Part shown: positions 34,297-44,065 of the stretch, in pieces | Layout: each line of letters opens with the position of its first letter | Position numbering within the stretch: the stretch's first letter is position 1 | From: Rhodospirillales bacterium | GTDB lineage: Bacteria; Pseudomonadota; Alphaproteobacteria; Rhodospirillales; Defluviicoccaceae | NCBI GenBank assembly: GCA_016710335.1 | Contig: JADJXQ010000008.1 | Span: 72,067 to 136,066 of the forward strand | DNA length: 64,000 nucleotides | Reading direction: 5' to 3' | Translations under genes and position numbers: made by a program | The notes under the pieces: model-generated | Database searches by the model: none | What the model saw: only the letters and a program-made list of their open reading frames with translations | What the model was told of the DNA's origin: nothing

Positions 34297-34551
34297 ATGG
34301 CGTCAGCGATGATCAACAGCAAGCACCCTCCCTCCACAAGCGCCGAGCCGGATCTGCCTCCCAGCAACACCGTCCGCTGGGTGGTTCGCCGCAAGGCCCG
34401 GGTGGTCGCCGCCGTTCAGGATGGGCTGATCACCCTGGAGGAGGTGTGCGCCCGCTACGCCCTCTCGGTGGAGGAATTCCTGGCATGGGAACGCGGACTG
34501 AAGCAGCACGGCGTCGATGGCCTCCGGGCCCGCGTCCGCCAGCACACCTGA
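34297..34551 (+). CDS. sciP: SciP-type CtrA inhibitory protein (DUF1153)
   Basis: A small 84-residue helix-turn-helix protein: VRWVVRRKARVVAAVQDGLI, then EEVCARYALSVEEFLAWERG is the DUF1153 core. In Caulobacter SciP binds CtrA and blocks its recruitment of RNA polymerase. The ATG at 34297 follows GAAAGG; the frame extends 25 codons upstream without a better ribosome site. It sits between flgE and fliF, and ctrA is also in this window, so regulator and target cluster together. Confidence 0.88.
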   Translation: MASAMINSKHPPSTSAEPDLPPSNTVRWVVRRKARVVAAVQDGLITLEEVCARYALSVEEFLAWERGLKQHGVDGLRARVRQHT

Positions 34552-34603
34552 CGCCGCCGCGCCTTCCCCGCCCCGGCGACGGCCGGCAAGTTCTTCCCAC
34601 CGG

Positions 34604-34618
34604 TTAACCACTTCTTCA
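34604..34618 (+). promoter_or_regulatory. CtrA-type binding site upstream of fliF
   Basis: TTAACCACTTCTTCA has the form TTAA-N7-TTCA, one base away from the CtrA consensus TTAA-N7-TTAA. It lies 95 bases before the fliF start, in the only gap of the fliF run. Class II flagellar operons of Caulobacter, including fliF, are controlled by CtrA through such sites. Confidence 0.55.
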
Positions 34619-34713
34619 CCAAGCGAGCCTTACGGTCGCGTTCGAGAAACGACGCCCCAAGACATTCCAAGACATGACGCGCATCGTTTTCCCACACGGC
34701 TCGAAGGTTCGCC

Positions 34714-36369
34714 ATGGACGCTGTCCTCCAGATCTTCCGGAATCTTGGCGCGACGCGCCTCGCCATCATCGCCGGCGTGATGGCAGCGACCGTCGGCTTT
34801 TTCGTGTGGATCATGGCGCGCCTGGCGACGCCGCAGTTCGCTCTCCTCTACACGGATCTGGAGATGGCGGATTCGGCGGCAGTGGTGGCCGAACTGGAAA
34901 AAAGTGGCATTCCCTACGAGCTCAAGAGCGACGGCGCCGCCATCTATGTCCCCGCCGACATGGTGCCGCGCACCCGGGTGCGCCTTGCTGACCAGGGTCT
35001 GCCAACCGGCGGTTCCATGGGCTATGAGTTGTTTGATAAGGCCGACACCTTCGGCGCCACCGACTTCATGCAGAACATCAACCTGGTGCGGGCGCTCGAG
35101 GGCGAGCTGGCGCGCACCATTCGCTCCATCGACGGCGTGCAGGGCGCTCGGGTCCACCTGGTGTTGCCGAAGCGGGAGCTGTTCAGCCGCCAGCGCCAGG
35201 AGCCGAGCGCATCCGTCGTCCTCAAGATGCGCGGCAACCAGCGGCTCAGCACCTCCCAGGTGCTGGCCGTTCAAAACCTGATCGCATCGAGCGTCCCCGG
35301 GCTCGTTCCCGGCCACATTTCGGTCATCGACGACAAGGGAACCCTGCTCGCCGGCGGCTTCGAGGATCAGGACACCGCCGCCGCGTTCAACCAGAGGGCG
35401 GAGCAGCAGCGCGCTCGTGTGGAAACACACCTGGCGCAGACGGTCGAGCGCCTGCTCGAGCGTACCGTCGGCCCCGGCAAGGTTCGTGCCGAAGTCACCG
35501 CCGATATGGACTTCGACCGCGTCAACACCAGTGAGGAGATCTACGATCCCGACGGCCAGGTGGTGCGATCCACCCAAACGATCGAGGAACAGGCGGCCAA
35601 TCAGGAAGGGATCGACGATCCGGTGGTCAGCGTCGAAGGCAATCTGCCGGACCCCGGCGACACCGGCCTCGGCACGGCCGGCGCCCAATCCAACGAATCC
35701 CGCACCGAAGAGACGGTCAACTACGAAATTTCCAAGAAAGTCATCAACCACGTCCGCGAGGCCGGGATCGTCAACCGCCTGTCGGTGGCGGTGCTGCTCG
35801 ACGGCACCTACGTCGACGCCGGCGACGGCACCATGACCTACACGCCGCGCAGTCAGGACGAACTGGACCTGCTCGCAACCCTGGTGCGCGGCGCCATCGG
35901 CTTCAATGCCGGTCGCGGCGACACGGTCGAAGTGATCAACATGCAGTTCGCAGACGCAGGACCGATGATCGAGGACGACGCCACGCTGATCCTCGGCCTT
36001 ACCAAAGCCGACGTGTTCAAGCTTGCGGAGTATCTGGCGCTGTTGGTGCTGGCCCTCCTGGTCATTCTGCTCGTCATCCGCCCGCTGATGACGCGGACGC
36101 TGGAGATCATGCCAAGCAGCGGCGGCGACAATGCGACAGCGCTGACCGGTCCCTCGTCCGATTTGCCGGCGCTGGCCGGTTCGGGCGGCAACGCCCTTGC
36201 GGCCCTTGGCGACGCCAGCGGCGGCGGGGATCGCGACGAAATGATCGACCTCGATCGCGTCGAAGGCCGCGTGCGCGCGTCTATGGTGAAAAAGGTCGGC
36301 GAGATCGTGGATCGCCATCCGGAGGAAGCGCTTTCCATCCTTCGCAGCTGGCTCAACGAAGAGCGCTGA
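34714..36369 (+). CDS. fliF: Flagellar MS-ring protein FliF
   Basis: Inner-membrane ring subunit, 551 residues, with transmembrane helices near residues 17-34 and 440-460. The periplasmic ring-building motifs include ELARTIRSIDGVQGARVHLV and AVQNLIASSVPGLVPGHISV. The C-terminal cytoplasmic tail (VKKVGEIVDRHPEEALSILR) binds FliG, which is encoded 38 bases downstream. First gene of a run to flbD; a CtrA-like box lies upstream. Confidence 0.96.
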   Translation: MDAVLQIFRNLGATRLAIIAGVMAATVGFFVWIMARLATPQFALLYTDLEMADSAAVVAELEKSGIPYELKSDGAAIYVPADMVPRTRVRLADQGLPTGGSMGYELFDKADTFGATDFMQNINLVRALEGELARTIRSIDGVQGARVHLVLPKRELFSRQRQEPSASVVLKMRGNQRLSTSQVLAVQNLIASSVPGLVPGHISVIDDKGTLLAGGFEDQDTAAAFNQRAEQQRARVETHLAQTVERLLERTVGPGKVRAEVTADMDFDRVNTSEEIYDPDGQVVRSTQTIEEQAANQEGIDDPVVSVEGNLPDPGDTGLGTAGAQSNESRTEETVNYEISKKVINHVREAGIVNRLSVAVLLDGTYVDAGDGTMTYTPRSQDELDLLATLVRGAIGFNAGRGDTVEVINMQFADAGPMIEDDATLILGLTKADVFKLAEYLALLVLALLVILLVIRPLMTRTLEIMPSSGGDNATALTGPSSDLPALAGSGGNALAALGDASGGGDRDEMIDLDRVEGRVRASMVKKVGEIVDRHPEEALSILRSWLNEER

Positions 36370-36407
36370 CCCAAACCTCAACCGACCGATCACGGGAAAG
36401 ATGACAC

Positions 36408-37427
36408 ATGGCCCGTCTCAACGATGACATCCGCCAACTCAGCGGCCAGCAGAAAGCGGCGGTATTCCTGCTCGCGCTCGGCGACAGCAACGCGGGCAAG
36501 CTGGTTGAGCGAATGGATGTGGACGAGATCAAAGAGCTGTCGCAGAGCATGGCCAACCTCGGCACCGTCAGTTCCGCGATCGTCGAGCGCCTGTTCGTGG
36601 AGTTCACCGACCAGCTCTCCGCCACCGGCTCGCTGGTCGGCAGCTACCACTCCACCGAGCGCCTGCTCAGCAAGTATCTCGACAGTGATCGGGTCAACCA
36701 GATCATGGACGAGATCCGCGGCCCGGCCGGCCGCACCATGTGGGACAAACTCGGCAACGTCAACGAGGCGGTGCTCGCCAACTACCTGAAGAACGAGTAC
36801 CCGCAGACCGTGGCGGTGGTGCTCTCCAAGATCAAGGCCGATCATGCCGCCCACGTGCTCTCCATGCTGCCAGAGAACTTCGCCATGGAAGTGGTGCTCC
36901 GCATGCTGCGCATGGAGACCGTGCAGAAGGACATCCTCGATCACATCGAGCGCACGCTGCGCACCGAGTTCATGACCAACCTGGCTCGCACCTCACGGCG
37001 CGACTCCCACGAAATGATGGCCGAAATTTTCAATAATTTCGATCGCACCACCGAGAACCGGTTCCTGTCGGCGCTCGAGGAACGCAACCGCGACGCCGCC
37101 GACCGCATCAAGCAACTCATGTTCACCCTCGAGGATCTGTCTCGTATCGACGGCAGCGGCATTCAGCAATTGCTGCGCCGGGTTGAGAAGGACCAACTGG
37201 CGATGGCGCTCAAGGGGGCCTCCGAGAAGGTCAAGGAACTGATCTTCACCAACATGTCGGAACGCGCCGCCAAGATGATGCGGGAAGACATGGAAGCACT
37301 CGGGCCGGTTCGGCTGCGGGAGGTGGACGAGGCCCAGGCCGGGATCGTCACTGTCGCCAAGACGCTGATCGACGCCGGCGAGATCACCGTCGCGACCGGC
37401 AGCGACAAAGACGAACTGGTGTACTGA
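36408..37427 (+). CDS. fliG: Flagellar motor switch protein FliG
   Basis: C-ring subunit that contacts MotA and the MS ring, 339 residues. The middle domain carries EYPQTVAVVLSKIKADHAAH, the EHPQ-motif region, and the C-terminal torque helix is represented by FTLEDLSRIDGSGIQQLLRR with charged residues. RBS GGGAAAGATG precedes the ATG. Ends four bases before fliH. Confidence 0.95.
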   Translation: MARLNDDIRQLSGQQKAAVFLLALGDSNAGKLVERMDVDEIKELSQSMANLGTVSSAIVERLFVEFTDQLSATGSLVGSYHSTERLLSKYLDSDRVNQIMDEIRGPAGRTMWDKLGNVNEAVLANYLKNEYPQTVAVVLSKIKADHAAHVLSMLPENFAMEVVLRMLRMETVQKDILDHIERTLRTEFMTNLARTSRRDSHEMMAEIFNNFDRTTENRFLSALEERNRDAADRIKQLMFTLEDLSRIDGSGIQQLLRRVEKDQLAMALKGASEKVKELIFTNMSERAAKMMREDMEALGPVRLREVDEAQAGIVTVAKTLIDAGEITVATGSDKDELVY

Positions 37428-37431
37428 GGCC

Positions 37432-38115
37432 ATGTCCAACGTCGTCAAGTACCGCTTCGAGCGCAGCTTCGAGCATCCGGCACCGACGCCGCCGCACGCG
37501 ACCGCCGACGCGGACGTCGTCGTCCTTCATGAGGAGCCGGCGGCGCCGGTGTTCAGCCAAGAGGACGTGACGCGGGCATATGCGGACGGCGTGGCGGAGG
37601 GCGTTGCGCAGGGGCGCCGCGAAGCGGAAGCGCTGGCCGCCGAGGATGCCGAGCAACGCATCGCAGGCGCTTTGGCGATGATCGGCGAGCGTCTCGCGCA
37701 GACCCTCTCCGCTGCGCAGGCCAGCGACGCAGCGATCGCCCGTCAGGCGACAGCGCTGGCCACCGCGATCGTCGACAAGCTCCTCCCCGATCTCAGCCGC
37801 CGGGGCGCGCTCGGCGAGATCGCGCGCGTCACTGGAGCGGTCATGGGGCAGGTTCTCGATCAGCCGAAGCTGACGATAACGGTTGCCGGCGCGCTCCGCG
37901 AGGCAGTCGCCGAACGAATTCAGGCGCTGGCCGGATCCCGAGGATTCGCCGGACAGGTCGACGTGGTCGCCGACGACGCCATGGCGGCGGGCGACTGCCG
38001 GATTGCATGGGCCGGCGGCGGCGCCTGCCGAGACGTCGCCGCGCTGCGGGCCTCGATCGACGCCATCATCACCGACACCATCGGGACGCCTGAAGCGGCC
38101 CACTTGAACAGGTAG
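37432..38115 (+). CDS. fliH: Flagellar assembly protein FliH
   Basis: Cytoplasmic regulator of the FliI export ATPase, 227 residues. The N terminus is variable and Pro/Ala-rich; VTRAYADGVAEGVAQGRREA near residue 45 has the A-rich Gx3G repeats typical of FliH, followed by a helical stretch and a compact C-terminal domain. Its position between fliG and fliN supports the call, as sequence conservation is low in this family. Confidence 0.82.
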   Translation: MSNVVKYRFERSFEHPAPTPPHATADADVVVLHEEPAAPVFSQEDVTRAYADGVAEGVAQGRREAEALAAEDAEQRIAGALAMIGERLAQTLSAAQASDAAIARQATALATAIVDKLLPDLSRRGALGEIARVTGAVMGQVLDQPKLTITVAGALREAVAERIQALAGSRGFAGQVDVVADDAMAAGDCRIAWAGGGACRDVAALRASIDAIITDTIGTPEAAHLNR

Positions 38116-38124
38116 GAGAACGTC

Positions 38125-38493
38125 ATGTCTGAACAGGCCAACATGGACTTCCAGAACCTTGATCAGGCCGCCTCCAAAGGTGGAGCGGCGGCCGGCAGGA
38201 GTTCTGATGGGAACTCGCGCGGGTCGGATGCCGCCGCCCGGCGCGGCATCCAGGACCTGGAGGCCGTCTACGACATTCCGGTGCAGGTTTCGGCCGTCCT
38301 CGGCCGTGCCACCATGGAGGTCAATCAGCTCCTCAAGCTCGGCCGCGGCGCCGTGGTCGAGTTGGACAGAAAGGTCGGTGAAGCCATCGACATCTACGTG
38401 AACAATCGCCTGGTGGCGCGGGGTGAAGTGGTCGTCGTCGAGGATCGCCTCGGCGTCACGATGACCGAGATCGTCAAGGGCGACCGGGGCTGA
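38125..38493 (+). CDS. fliN: Flagellar motor switch protein FliN
   Basis: C-ring subunit of 122 residues. The SpoA domain fills the C-terminal two thirds: AVYDIPVQVSAVLGRATMEV, LLKLGRGAVVELDRKVGEAI and VNNRLVARGEVVVVEDRLGV. The first 45 residues are Gly/Ala/Ser-rich. AGGAG lies 7 bases before the ATG. fliM is not next to it in this window. Confidence 0.95.
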   Translation: MSEQANMDFQNLDQAASKGGAAAGRSSDGNSRGSDAAARRGIQDLEAVYDIPVQVSAVLGRATMEVNQLLKLGRGAVVELDRKVGEAIDIYVNNRLVARGEVVVVEDRLGVTMTEIVKGDRG

Positions 38494-38494
38494 C

Positions 38495-39340
38495 ATGGCT
38501 GCCGACGCCGAGGCCGACATGAACGTCACTCTGCCGCGGGGCGCACCCACGCCGGTCCGGAAGAAGGCGCCGGTCGATCGGGCAACGGTCGCCGGGCTTG
38601 CCTGCGGCTTGGCGATGATCGTGTTGGCCATCGTCATCGGCGGCAGCCCGAGACCGTTCATCAACGCGCCTTCGCTCCTGATCGTCCTCGGCGGAACGTT
38701 CTGTGTCGTCACCATCTGCTATTCGCTCCGAGACGTGGTCAACGCCCTCGGCGTCACCGCCCGGGCCCTGCTCCACACCGGCCGCGATCCGGGAGAAGCG
38801 GCGATGCAGGTGCTGGCCCTCGCCGAACGCGCCCGTCAGGCGGGCGTCCTGCAACTGCAGACGGCGCTGCCGGGGATCAGCGCCCATCCGCTTCTGCAGA
38901 AGGGCGTGTCGCTGGCGGTGGATGGCATTGCCGCGGAAACATTGGAGGCCATCCTCATCCGCGATCTGCAGGCGACGCGGGAGCGGGATGCTACAAGCGC
39001 CGGCGTCTTGCGCAAAGCTGCAGAGTATGCGCCGGCCATGGGCCTGATCGGCACCCTGATCGGGCTGGTGCAAATGATGGGCAACCTGGAAGACCCGGCC
39101 GCCATCGGTCCAAGCATGGCGGTCGCGCTGTTGACCACCCTTTACGGCGCCATACTGGCAAACCTCGTGTTCTCACCGCTGGCGACCCGGCTGGATCGCC
39201 TGTCGGCAGCGGACGCATTGCTCAACCAGATCTATCTTCTCGGCGCCGTCTCCATCGGCCGCCAGGAAAACCCCCGCGCGCTGGAGATACTGCTGAACAG
39301 CGTGCTGCCGCCGGCCGAGCGCGTGCGGTATTTCGATTAA
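38495..39340 (+). CDS. motA: Flagellar motor stator protein MotA
   Basis: Proton (or sodium) channel subunit of the stator, 281 residues with four hydrophobic segments. PSLLIVLGGTFCVVTICYSL near residue 55, AEYAPAMGLIGTLIGLVQMM near 180 with the key Pro, and AVALLTTLYGAILANLVFSP near 210 match the MotA/PomA family. It starts one base after fliN. No motB follows; the next gene is flbD, so the partner must be elsewhere. Confidence 0.9.
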   Translation: MAADAEADMNVTLPRGAPTPVRKKAPVDRATVAGLACGLAMIVLAIVIGGSPRPFINAPSLLIVLGGTFCVVTICYSLRDVVNALGVTARALLHTGRDPGEAAMQVLALAERARQAGVLQLQTALPGISAHPLLQKGVSLAVDGIAAETLEAILIRDLQATRERDATSAGVLRKAAEYAPAMGLIGTLIGLVQMMGNLEDPAAIGPSMAVALLTTLYGAILANLVFSPLATRLDRLSAADALLNQIYLLGAVSIGRQENPRALEILLNSVLPPAERVRYFD

Positions 39341-39365
39341 CGCGGCGCCCAAGGAGTACGGGATC

Positions 39366-40727
39366 ATGCGTCTACTCATCATCGGCATTCTCAACGGACA
39401 CATCGGCGCCGCCTCGCGCATTGCCATTGAACGCGGCGCCACCGTGCTGCACGCCGAAAACTTCGACGGCGGCTTGGACATCCTCCGCTCCGGCAAGGGC
39501 GCCGATCTGGTCATGGTCGACGTCAATCTCGACGTCGGCGTCCTGATCGAGCAACTCGCCTCGGAGCGCATCGCCATCCCGGTGATCGCCTGCGGGGTTG
39601 GCAACAATACCCGCGCCGCGGTGCGCGCCATCAAGGCCGGCGCCAAGGAATACCTGCCGCTGCCGCCGAACGCCGAACTCATCGCCGCAGTGCTGGCGGC
39701 GGTCGCAGAGGAAAGCCACGCCATCATCCACCGCGATCCGCGCATGGCGGAATTGCTGACCATCGCCGACCGCATCGCGCCGAGTGACGCCAGCGTCCTC
39801 ATTTACGGCCCCTCCGGCACCGGCAAGGAGCTTATGGCGCGCTACCTGCACTCCCGCTCGCGCCGCGCCCAGGGCCGCTTCGTCGCCGTCAACTGCGCCG
39901 CCATTCCGGAGCAGCTTCTGGAATCGGAGTTGTTCGGTCACGAGAAGGGCGCTTTCACCGGCGCCGTGGCGCGGCGCATTGGCCGCTTCGAGGAAGCCAA
40001 CGGCGGCACCCTGCTGCTCGACGAAATCAGCGAGATGGACATTCGCCTGCAGGCCAAGCTGTTGCGGGCGATCCAGGAGCGGGAGATCGACCGGGTCGGC
40101 GGCTCCGCCCCGGTCAAGATCAACGTGCGCATTCTGGCCACCGCCAATCGCAGGCTCGAAGACTGCGTCAGCCTCGGGACCTTCCGCCAGGACCTCTATT
40201 TTCGGCTCAACGTGCTGACCCTCAACATCCCGGCGCTCCGCGAGCGGCCGCAGGACATCGCGTTTCTGGCCGGGCATTTCCTCGAGAAGTACGCGCGGGC
40301 CAACGACGTGGCGGTGCCGGTGCTCACCGACGAAGCGCGCGACGCCCTGCTCCGCCATGACTGGCCCGGCAACGTGCGCGAACTGGAGAACGCCATCCAC
40401 CGGGCCGTGCTCCTCGCCGACAACAACCGCATCGGCCCTGACGCCGTCCTGGTCGGTGGCGGCCTCGGCGGCGCAGCGTCCGGCCAAGCCAAGCGCCCAG
40501 CGCGGCTCAACGCGGATGACGCCGGAGCCGTTATGGTTGGGCGCACCGTGGCCGAGGTCGAACGGGAGCTGATCATCGACACCGTGTACCACTGCCTCGG
40601 CAATCGCACCCACGCCGCCAACATCCTCGGCATCTCCATCCGCACGCTCCGCAACAAGCTGAAGCAATACGCCGCCGAAGGCGCCGCTGTGCCGATGCCC
40701 GGCGTAGGCGACCCGTCTGCGGCGTGA
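39366..40727 (+). CDS. flbD: Sigma-54-dependent flagellar activator FlbD
   Basis: Enhancer-binding activator, 453 residues. The N-terminal receiver-like domain lacks the acidic pocket residues (starts MRLLIIGILNG), as in Caulobacter FlbD. The AAA+ domain shows Walker A GPSGTGKELM near residue 150, the sigma-54 contact GAFTGA near 198, and Walker B GTLLLDEISEMD near 218. A Fis-type HTH (NRTHAANILGISIRTLRNKL) closes it. It should activate the sigma-54 promoters seen upstream of the hook-like gene, flgI and fliK. Confidence 0.93.
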   Translation: MRLLIIGILNGHIGAASRIAIERGATVLHAENFDGGLDILRSGKGADLVMVDVNLDVGVLIEQLASERIAIPVIACGVGNNTRAAVRAIKAGAKEYLPLPPNAELIAAVLAAVAEESHAIIHRDPRMAELLTIADRIAPSDASVLIYGPSGTGKELMARYLHSRSRRAQGRFVAVNCAAIPEQLLESELFGHEKGAFTGAVARRIGRFEEANGGTLLLDEISEMDIRLQAKLLRAIQEREIDRVGGSAPVKINVRILATANRRLEDCVSLGTFRQDLYFRLNVLTLNIPALRERPQDIAFLAGHFLEKYARANDVAVPVLTDEARDALLRHDWPGNVRELENAIHRAVLLADNNRIGPDAVLVGGGLGGAASGQAKRPARLNADDAGAVMVGRTVAEVERELIIDTVYHCLGNRTHAANILGISIRTLRNKLKQYAAEGAAVPMPGVGDPSAA

Positions 40728-40902
40728 CGGCTGTCACGGGCTAAGGCGCTGTGCGTCTCGGTGCTGCCGCGCTTGCCGGTAAGGCTTCGTTAACCATACC
40801 CGCAGTACCTCATCCTGAGATTGTCGCAGGGTGAGCCTTGCACGCTCAGCGGGATGTGATCTCCCGCCCACCGCAACGGAGACGGCATGATCGGACGTGA
40901 CC

Positions 40903-43023
40903 ATGGCTGACGGAACAGGAGTGCCGGCGGCAGCGCCAGGGTTCGGCGGCGATATGCGGGGGCGCGTCGCTAGCGCGCTCAGACGCGGCGACATCGCGCT
41001 CGCCCTCGGCGTGGTGTCGATGCTGGTGGTCCTGATCCTGCCGATGCCGCGCTGGCTACTGGACGTCAGCCTGGCGTTCTCCGTGACCTTTTCGGTGCTG
41101 GTCTTGATGACAGCGCTGTTCATCGAAAAGCCGCTCGACTTCAACGCGTTTCCCACCGTGCTGCTGTTGTCGACGATGGTGCGCCTCGCCCTAAACCTGG
41201 CGTCGACCCGGCTCATCCTCGCCCACGGCCACGAAGGCACGAGCGCCGCCGGCGAGGTCATCGAAGCGTTCGGCGGCTTCGTCATGGGCGGCAACTTCGT
41301 GATCGGGATCATCGTCTTTACGATCCTAGTCATCGTCAACTTCGTGGTGATTACGAAAGGCTCTGGCCGCATCGCCGAGGTCGCGGCGCGCTTCACGTTG
41401 GACGCTATGCCCGGCAAGCAGATGGCGGTCGACGCCGACCTTTCCGCAGGCCTCATCAACGAGGATGAGGCCCGCGCCCGGCGCCGCACCCTGGAAGAAG
41501 AAAGCAGCTTCTATGGCGCCATGGACGGCGCCGCCAAGTTCGTCCGCGGTGACGCCGTGGCGGGGCTTTTGATCACCGTCATCAACGTAGTCGGCGGCAT
41601 GTTCATCGGCGTCGCCCAACAAGGCCTCAGCTTCACCGCCGCCGCCGATACGTTCACCCGCCTCACCGTCGGCGACGGCCTGGTGTCGCAGATCCCGGCT
41701 CTGATCGTCTCGGTCGCAGCCGGCATGGTGGTGACCAAGGCCGGCGTCAGCGAGCACACCGATAAGGCCCTGTTTCGCCAGCTCGGCGGCGATCCCAAGG
41801 CTCTCGGCATGAGTTCGTTCCTGCTCGGCGCGCTGGCGCTACTGCCCGGCATTCCGATGCTGCCGTTCGTGTTGTTGTCCGGGATCACCGGGGGGCTGGC
41901 GTTCTCGGTGTACAAGGGTCAAGGCCGCCGCGTCGCCGAGGACGAGGCGAGGGCGCAAGAGGCGGCCGACGCGATCCCGCCGGCGGAGGAGCCGATCACC
42001 GCCGCCCTTCACATGGATCACATCCGGCTCGAACTTGGTTACGGTCTTCTGCCGCTGGTGGTGGAGGGTAACGACGGCCACCAGTTGACGCAGCAGATCA
42101 AGGCCTTGCGCCGGCAGCTGGCGACCGAGATCGGCTTCATCATGCCGAGCGTCCGCATCCAGGACAACATGCAGCTCGCCGCCGACTGCTACGTCATCCG
42201 GGTCAAGGAGATCGAGGCCGGACGCGCTGAATTGCGGCCGAACATGCTGATGGTGATGGACCCTCAAGGGAAGGACATCGCGCTGCCGGGCGAGAAGACC
42301 CGGGAGCCGACGTTCGGCCTGCCAGCGATGTGGATCGAACCCCAGCATCGCGAGGACGCGACCTTCCGCGGGCTTACAGTGGTCGATCCCGCGACGGTGA
42401 TCACCACCCACCTCACCGAGGTGGTCAAGGACAACATGGCGGAGATGGTGTCGTTCGCGGCGACCCAGAAGCTGCTCGACGATCTCGACAAGCAGCATCA
42501 GAAGCTGGTCGCCGACCTCGTCCCCAACCGCATCTCGGTCGGCGCCATTCAGCGGGTGCTGCAGAACCTGCTCGCGGAACGGGTATCCATCCGCGACCTG
42601 CCGACGATCCTGGAGGGCATTTCCGAGGCGTGCGGTGCAAGCCGCAGCGTCACAGCCATTACCGAGCATGTTCGCACCCGCCTCGCCCGCCAGATCAGCG
42701 CCACGAATGCCAATGCGCACGGCTTCATTCCCATCGTGGTCATGGGCCCCGACTGGGAGCAGGCGTTTGCAGAAGCTTTGGTCGGCTCCGGCGAGGACCG
42801 GCAACTGGCGATGGCGCCGAGCCGCCTGCAGGAGTTCATCGTCGCCGTTCGCAACGCCTACGACCGACTGGCGGCGCGGGACGAAACGCCTGTGCTGCTA
42901 ACCAGCCCGAATGCCCGGCCGTTCGTCCGTTCGATCCTGGAAAGGGCGCGGCCGGCCACCGTCGTCATGTCGCAGAACGAGGTGTTCACCAAGGCCCGCA
43001 TCAAGACCGTCGGCCAGATCTGA
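40903..43023 (+). CDS. flhA: Flagellar export apparatus protein FlhA
   Basis: Inner-membrane gate of the type III export machine, about 706 residues. Eight membrane segments fill the first 330 residues; the FHIPEP-region equivalent ILSTMVRLALNLASTRLIL type stretch (TVLLLSTMVRLALNLASTRL) near 85 and GSGRIAEVAARFTLDAMPGK near 150 are diagnostic. The C-terminal cytoplasmic domain (about 340-700) binds chaperones. Start may be ATG 40903 or GTG 40897. The 169-base gap before it includes a half CtrA-like TTAACCAT and a degenerate dispersed repeat. Confidence 0.95.
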   Translation: MADGTGVPAAAPGFGGDMRGRVASALRRGDIALALGVVSMLVVLILPMPRWLLDVSLAFSVTFSVLVLMTALFIEKPLDFNAFPTVLLLSTMVRLALNLASTRLILAHGHEGTSAAGEVIEAFGGFVMGGNFVIGIIVFTILVIVNFVVITKGSGRIAEVAARFTLDAMPGKQMAVDADLSAGLINEDEARARRRTLEEESSFYGAMDGAAKFVRGDAVAGLLITVINVVGGMFIGVAQQGLSFTAAADTFTRLTVGDGLVSQIPALIVSVAAGMVVTKAGVSEHTDKALFRQLGGDPKALGMSSFLLGALALLPGIPMLPFVLLSGITGGLAFSVYKGQGRRVAEDEARAQEAADAIPPAEEPITAALHMDHIRLELGYGLLPLVVEGNDGHQLTQQIKALRRQLATEIGFIMPSVRIQDNMQLAADCYVIRVKEIEAGRAELRPNMLMVMDPQGKDIALPGEKTREPTFGLPAMWIEPQHREDATFRGLTVVDPATVITTHLTEVVKDNMAEMVSFAATQKLLDDLDKQHQKLVADLVPNRISVGAIQRVLQNLLAERVSIRDLPTILEGISEACGASRSVTAITEHVRTRLARQISATNANAHGFIPIVVMGPDWEQAFAEALVGSGEDRQLAMAPSRLQEFIVAVRNAYDRLAARDETPVLLTSPNARPFVRSILERARPATVVMSQNEVFTKARIKTVGQI

Positions 43024-43051
43024 GCCACGCCTGAGAGAGGACCATACCATC

Positions 43052-44065
43052 ATGCGGCCAAAGATTTTTTCAGCGCGGAGCGTCGCCGAAGCGATGGAAC
43101 GAGTGCGTCGCGCTCTCGGCGACGACGCCATCATCCTCTCGGTGGATGCGGATCCGGACGGCGGCGTCCGGGTGACCGCGGCGGCGGAGGAGCTTGCACC
43201 CGAGTCGATGCCCTTCGGCGGCGATCATGGCGACGATGCGGCATCCGCCGGCGGCGCGGACATGGGCGCCGAGCTACGCCATGGCCTCGCCTACCACGGC
43301 GTTCCGAAAGCCTTGGCCGAACGCCTGGTGCGAACCGCAGTGGCGTTCCGGAGCGAAGGGACGTTGCGGGCGCTGGCCGGCGCGTTCGACGCGATGTTCA
43401 GTTTCCGCCCGCTGTTGCGCGAGGCACGCGCCAAGCCCACCCTCCTGCTCGGCCCCCCCGGCGCTGGCAAGACGCTCGCCGTCGCGAAGCTGGCGTCGCG
43501 ACTGACTCGCAGCGGCCGCCCGCCGACGGTCATCGCCACCGACGCCCGTCGGCCCGGCGGGGTCGCGCACATGGAGGCGTTGACCCGGATGCTGGGCATC
43601 GAACTCGCCACGGCGGAAACGCCGGACGACCTGCAGGCCGCCGTCACCGCCGCCGCGACCGCGCCGGTGCTGATTGACACGGCCGGCACCAACCCGTTCA
43701 ACGGTCCTCAGATGGACCACCTGGAGGCCATCGTCAAAGCGAGCGGCGCCGATCCGGTTCTGGTGCTGCCGGCGGGCGGCGACGCCATGGAGTCGATCGA
43801 CATCGGCTCCGCCTTCGCCTCGCTCGGCGCGCACCGGCTGCTCGGCACCCGCCTCGACATGGCGCAGCGCATGGGCGGACTGCTGGCGGCGGCCTGTGCG
43901 TCTCGCATGGCGTTCGCCGAAGTCTCTACCGGGCCGCATGCCGGCGCCGGCCTCGCCACCCTCAGCCCCGCCGCCCTCGCCCGGCTGATCCTGCCCCATG
44001 CCGCCACGGTCGCCCCCGCCGATGCGGAGCGCGCGCACATCCCGCAGAAAGAGGCATCCGCATGA
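43052..44065 (+). CDS. flhF: Flagellar GTPase FlhF (SRP family)
   Basis: SRP-type GTPase that sets the site of polar flagellum assembly, 337 residues. The N-terminal block MRPKIFSARSVAEAMERVRR is the FlhF hallmark. G1 is GPPGAGKTLAVAKLASRL near residue 133, followed by DARRPGGVAHMEAL and the DTAG motif (LIDTAGTN) near 208. The B domain is short. ATG at 43052 is chosen because GAGAGGACC precedes it and the family start fits. Overlaps flhG by four bases. Confidence 0.92.
   Translation: MRPKIFSARSVAEAMERVRRALGDDAIILSVDADPDGGVRVTAAAEELAPESMPFGGDHGDDAASAGGADMGAELRHGLAYHGVPKALAERLVRTAVAFRSEGTLRALAGAFDAMFSFRPLLREARAKPTLLLGPPGAGKTLAVAKLASRLTRSGRPPTVIATDARRPGGVAHMEALTRMLGIELATAETPDDLQAAVTAAATAPVLIDTAGTNPFNGPQMDHLEAIVKASGADPVLVLPAGGDAMESIDIGSAFASLGAHRLLGTRLDMAQRMGGLLAAACASRMAFAEVSTGPHAGAGLATLSPAALARLILPHAATVAPADAERAHIPQKEASA

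Noticed and set aside
40728..40896. CtrA site before flhA
   Set aside because: Only a half site (TTAACCAT) is present; the partner half at seven bases is absent on both strands.
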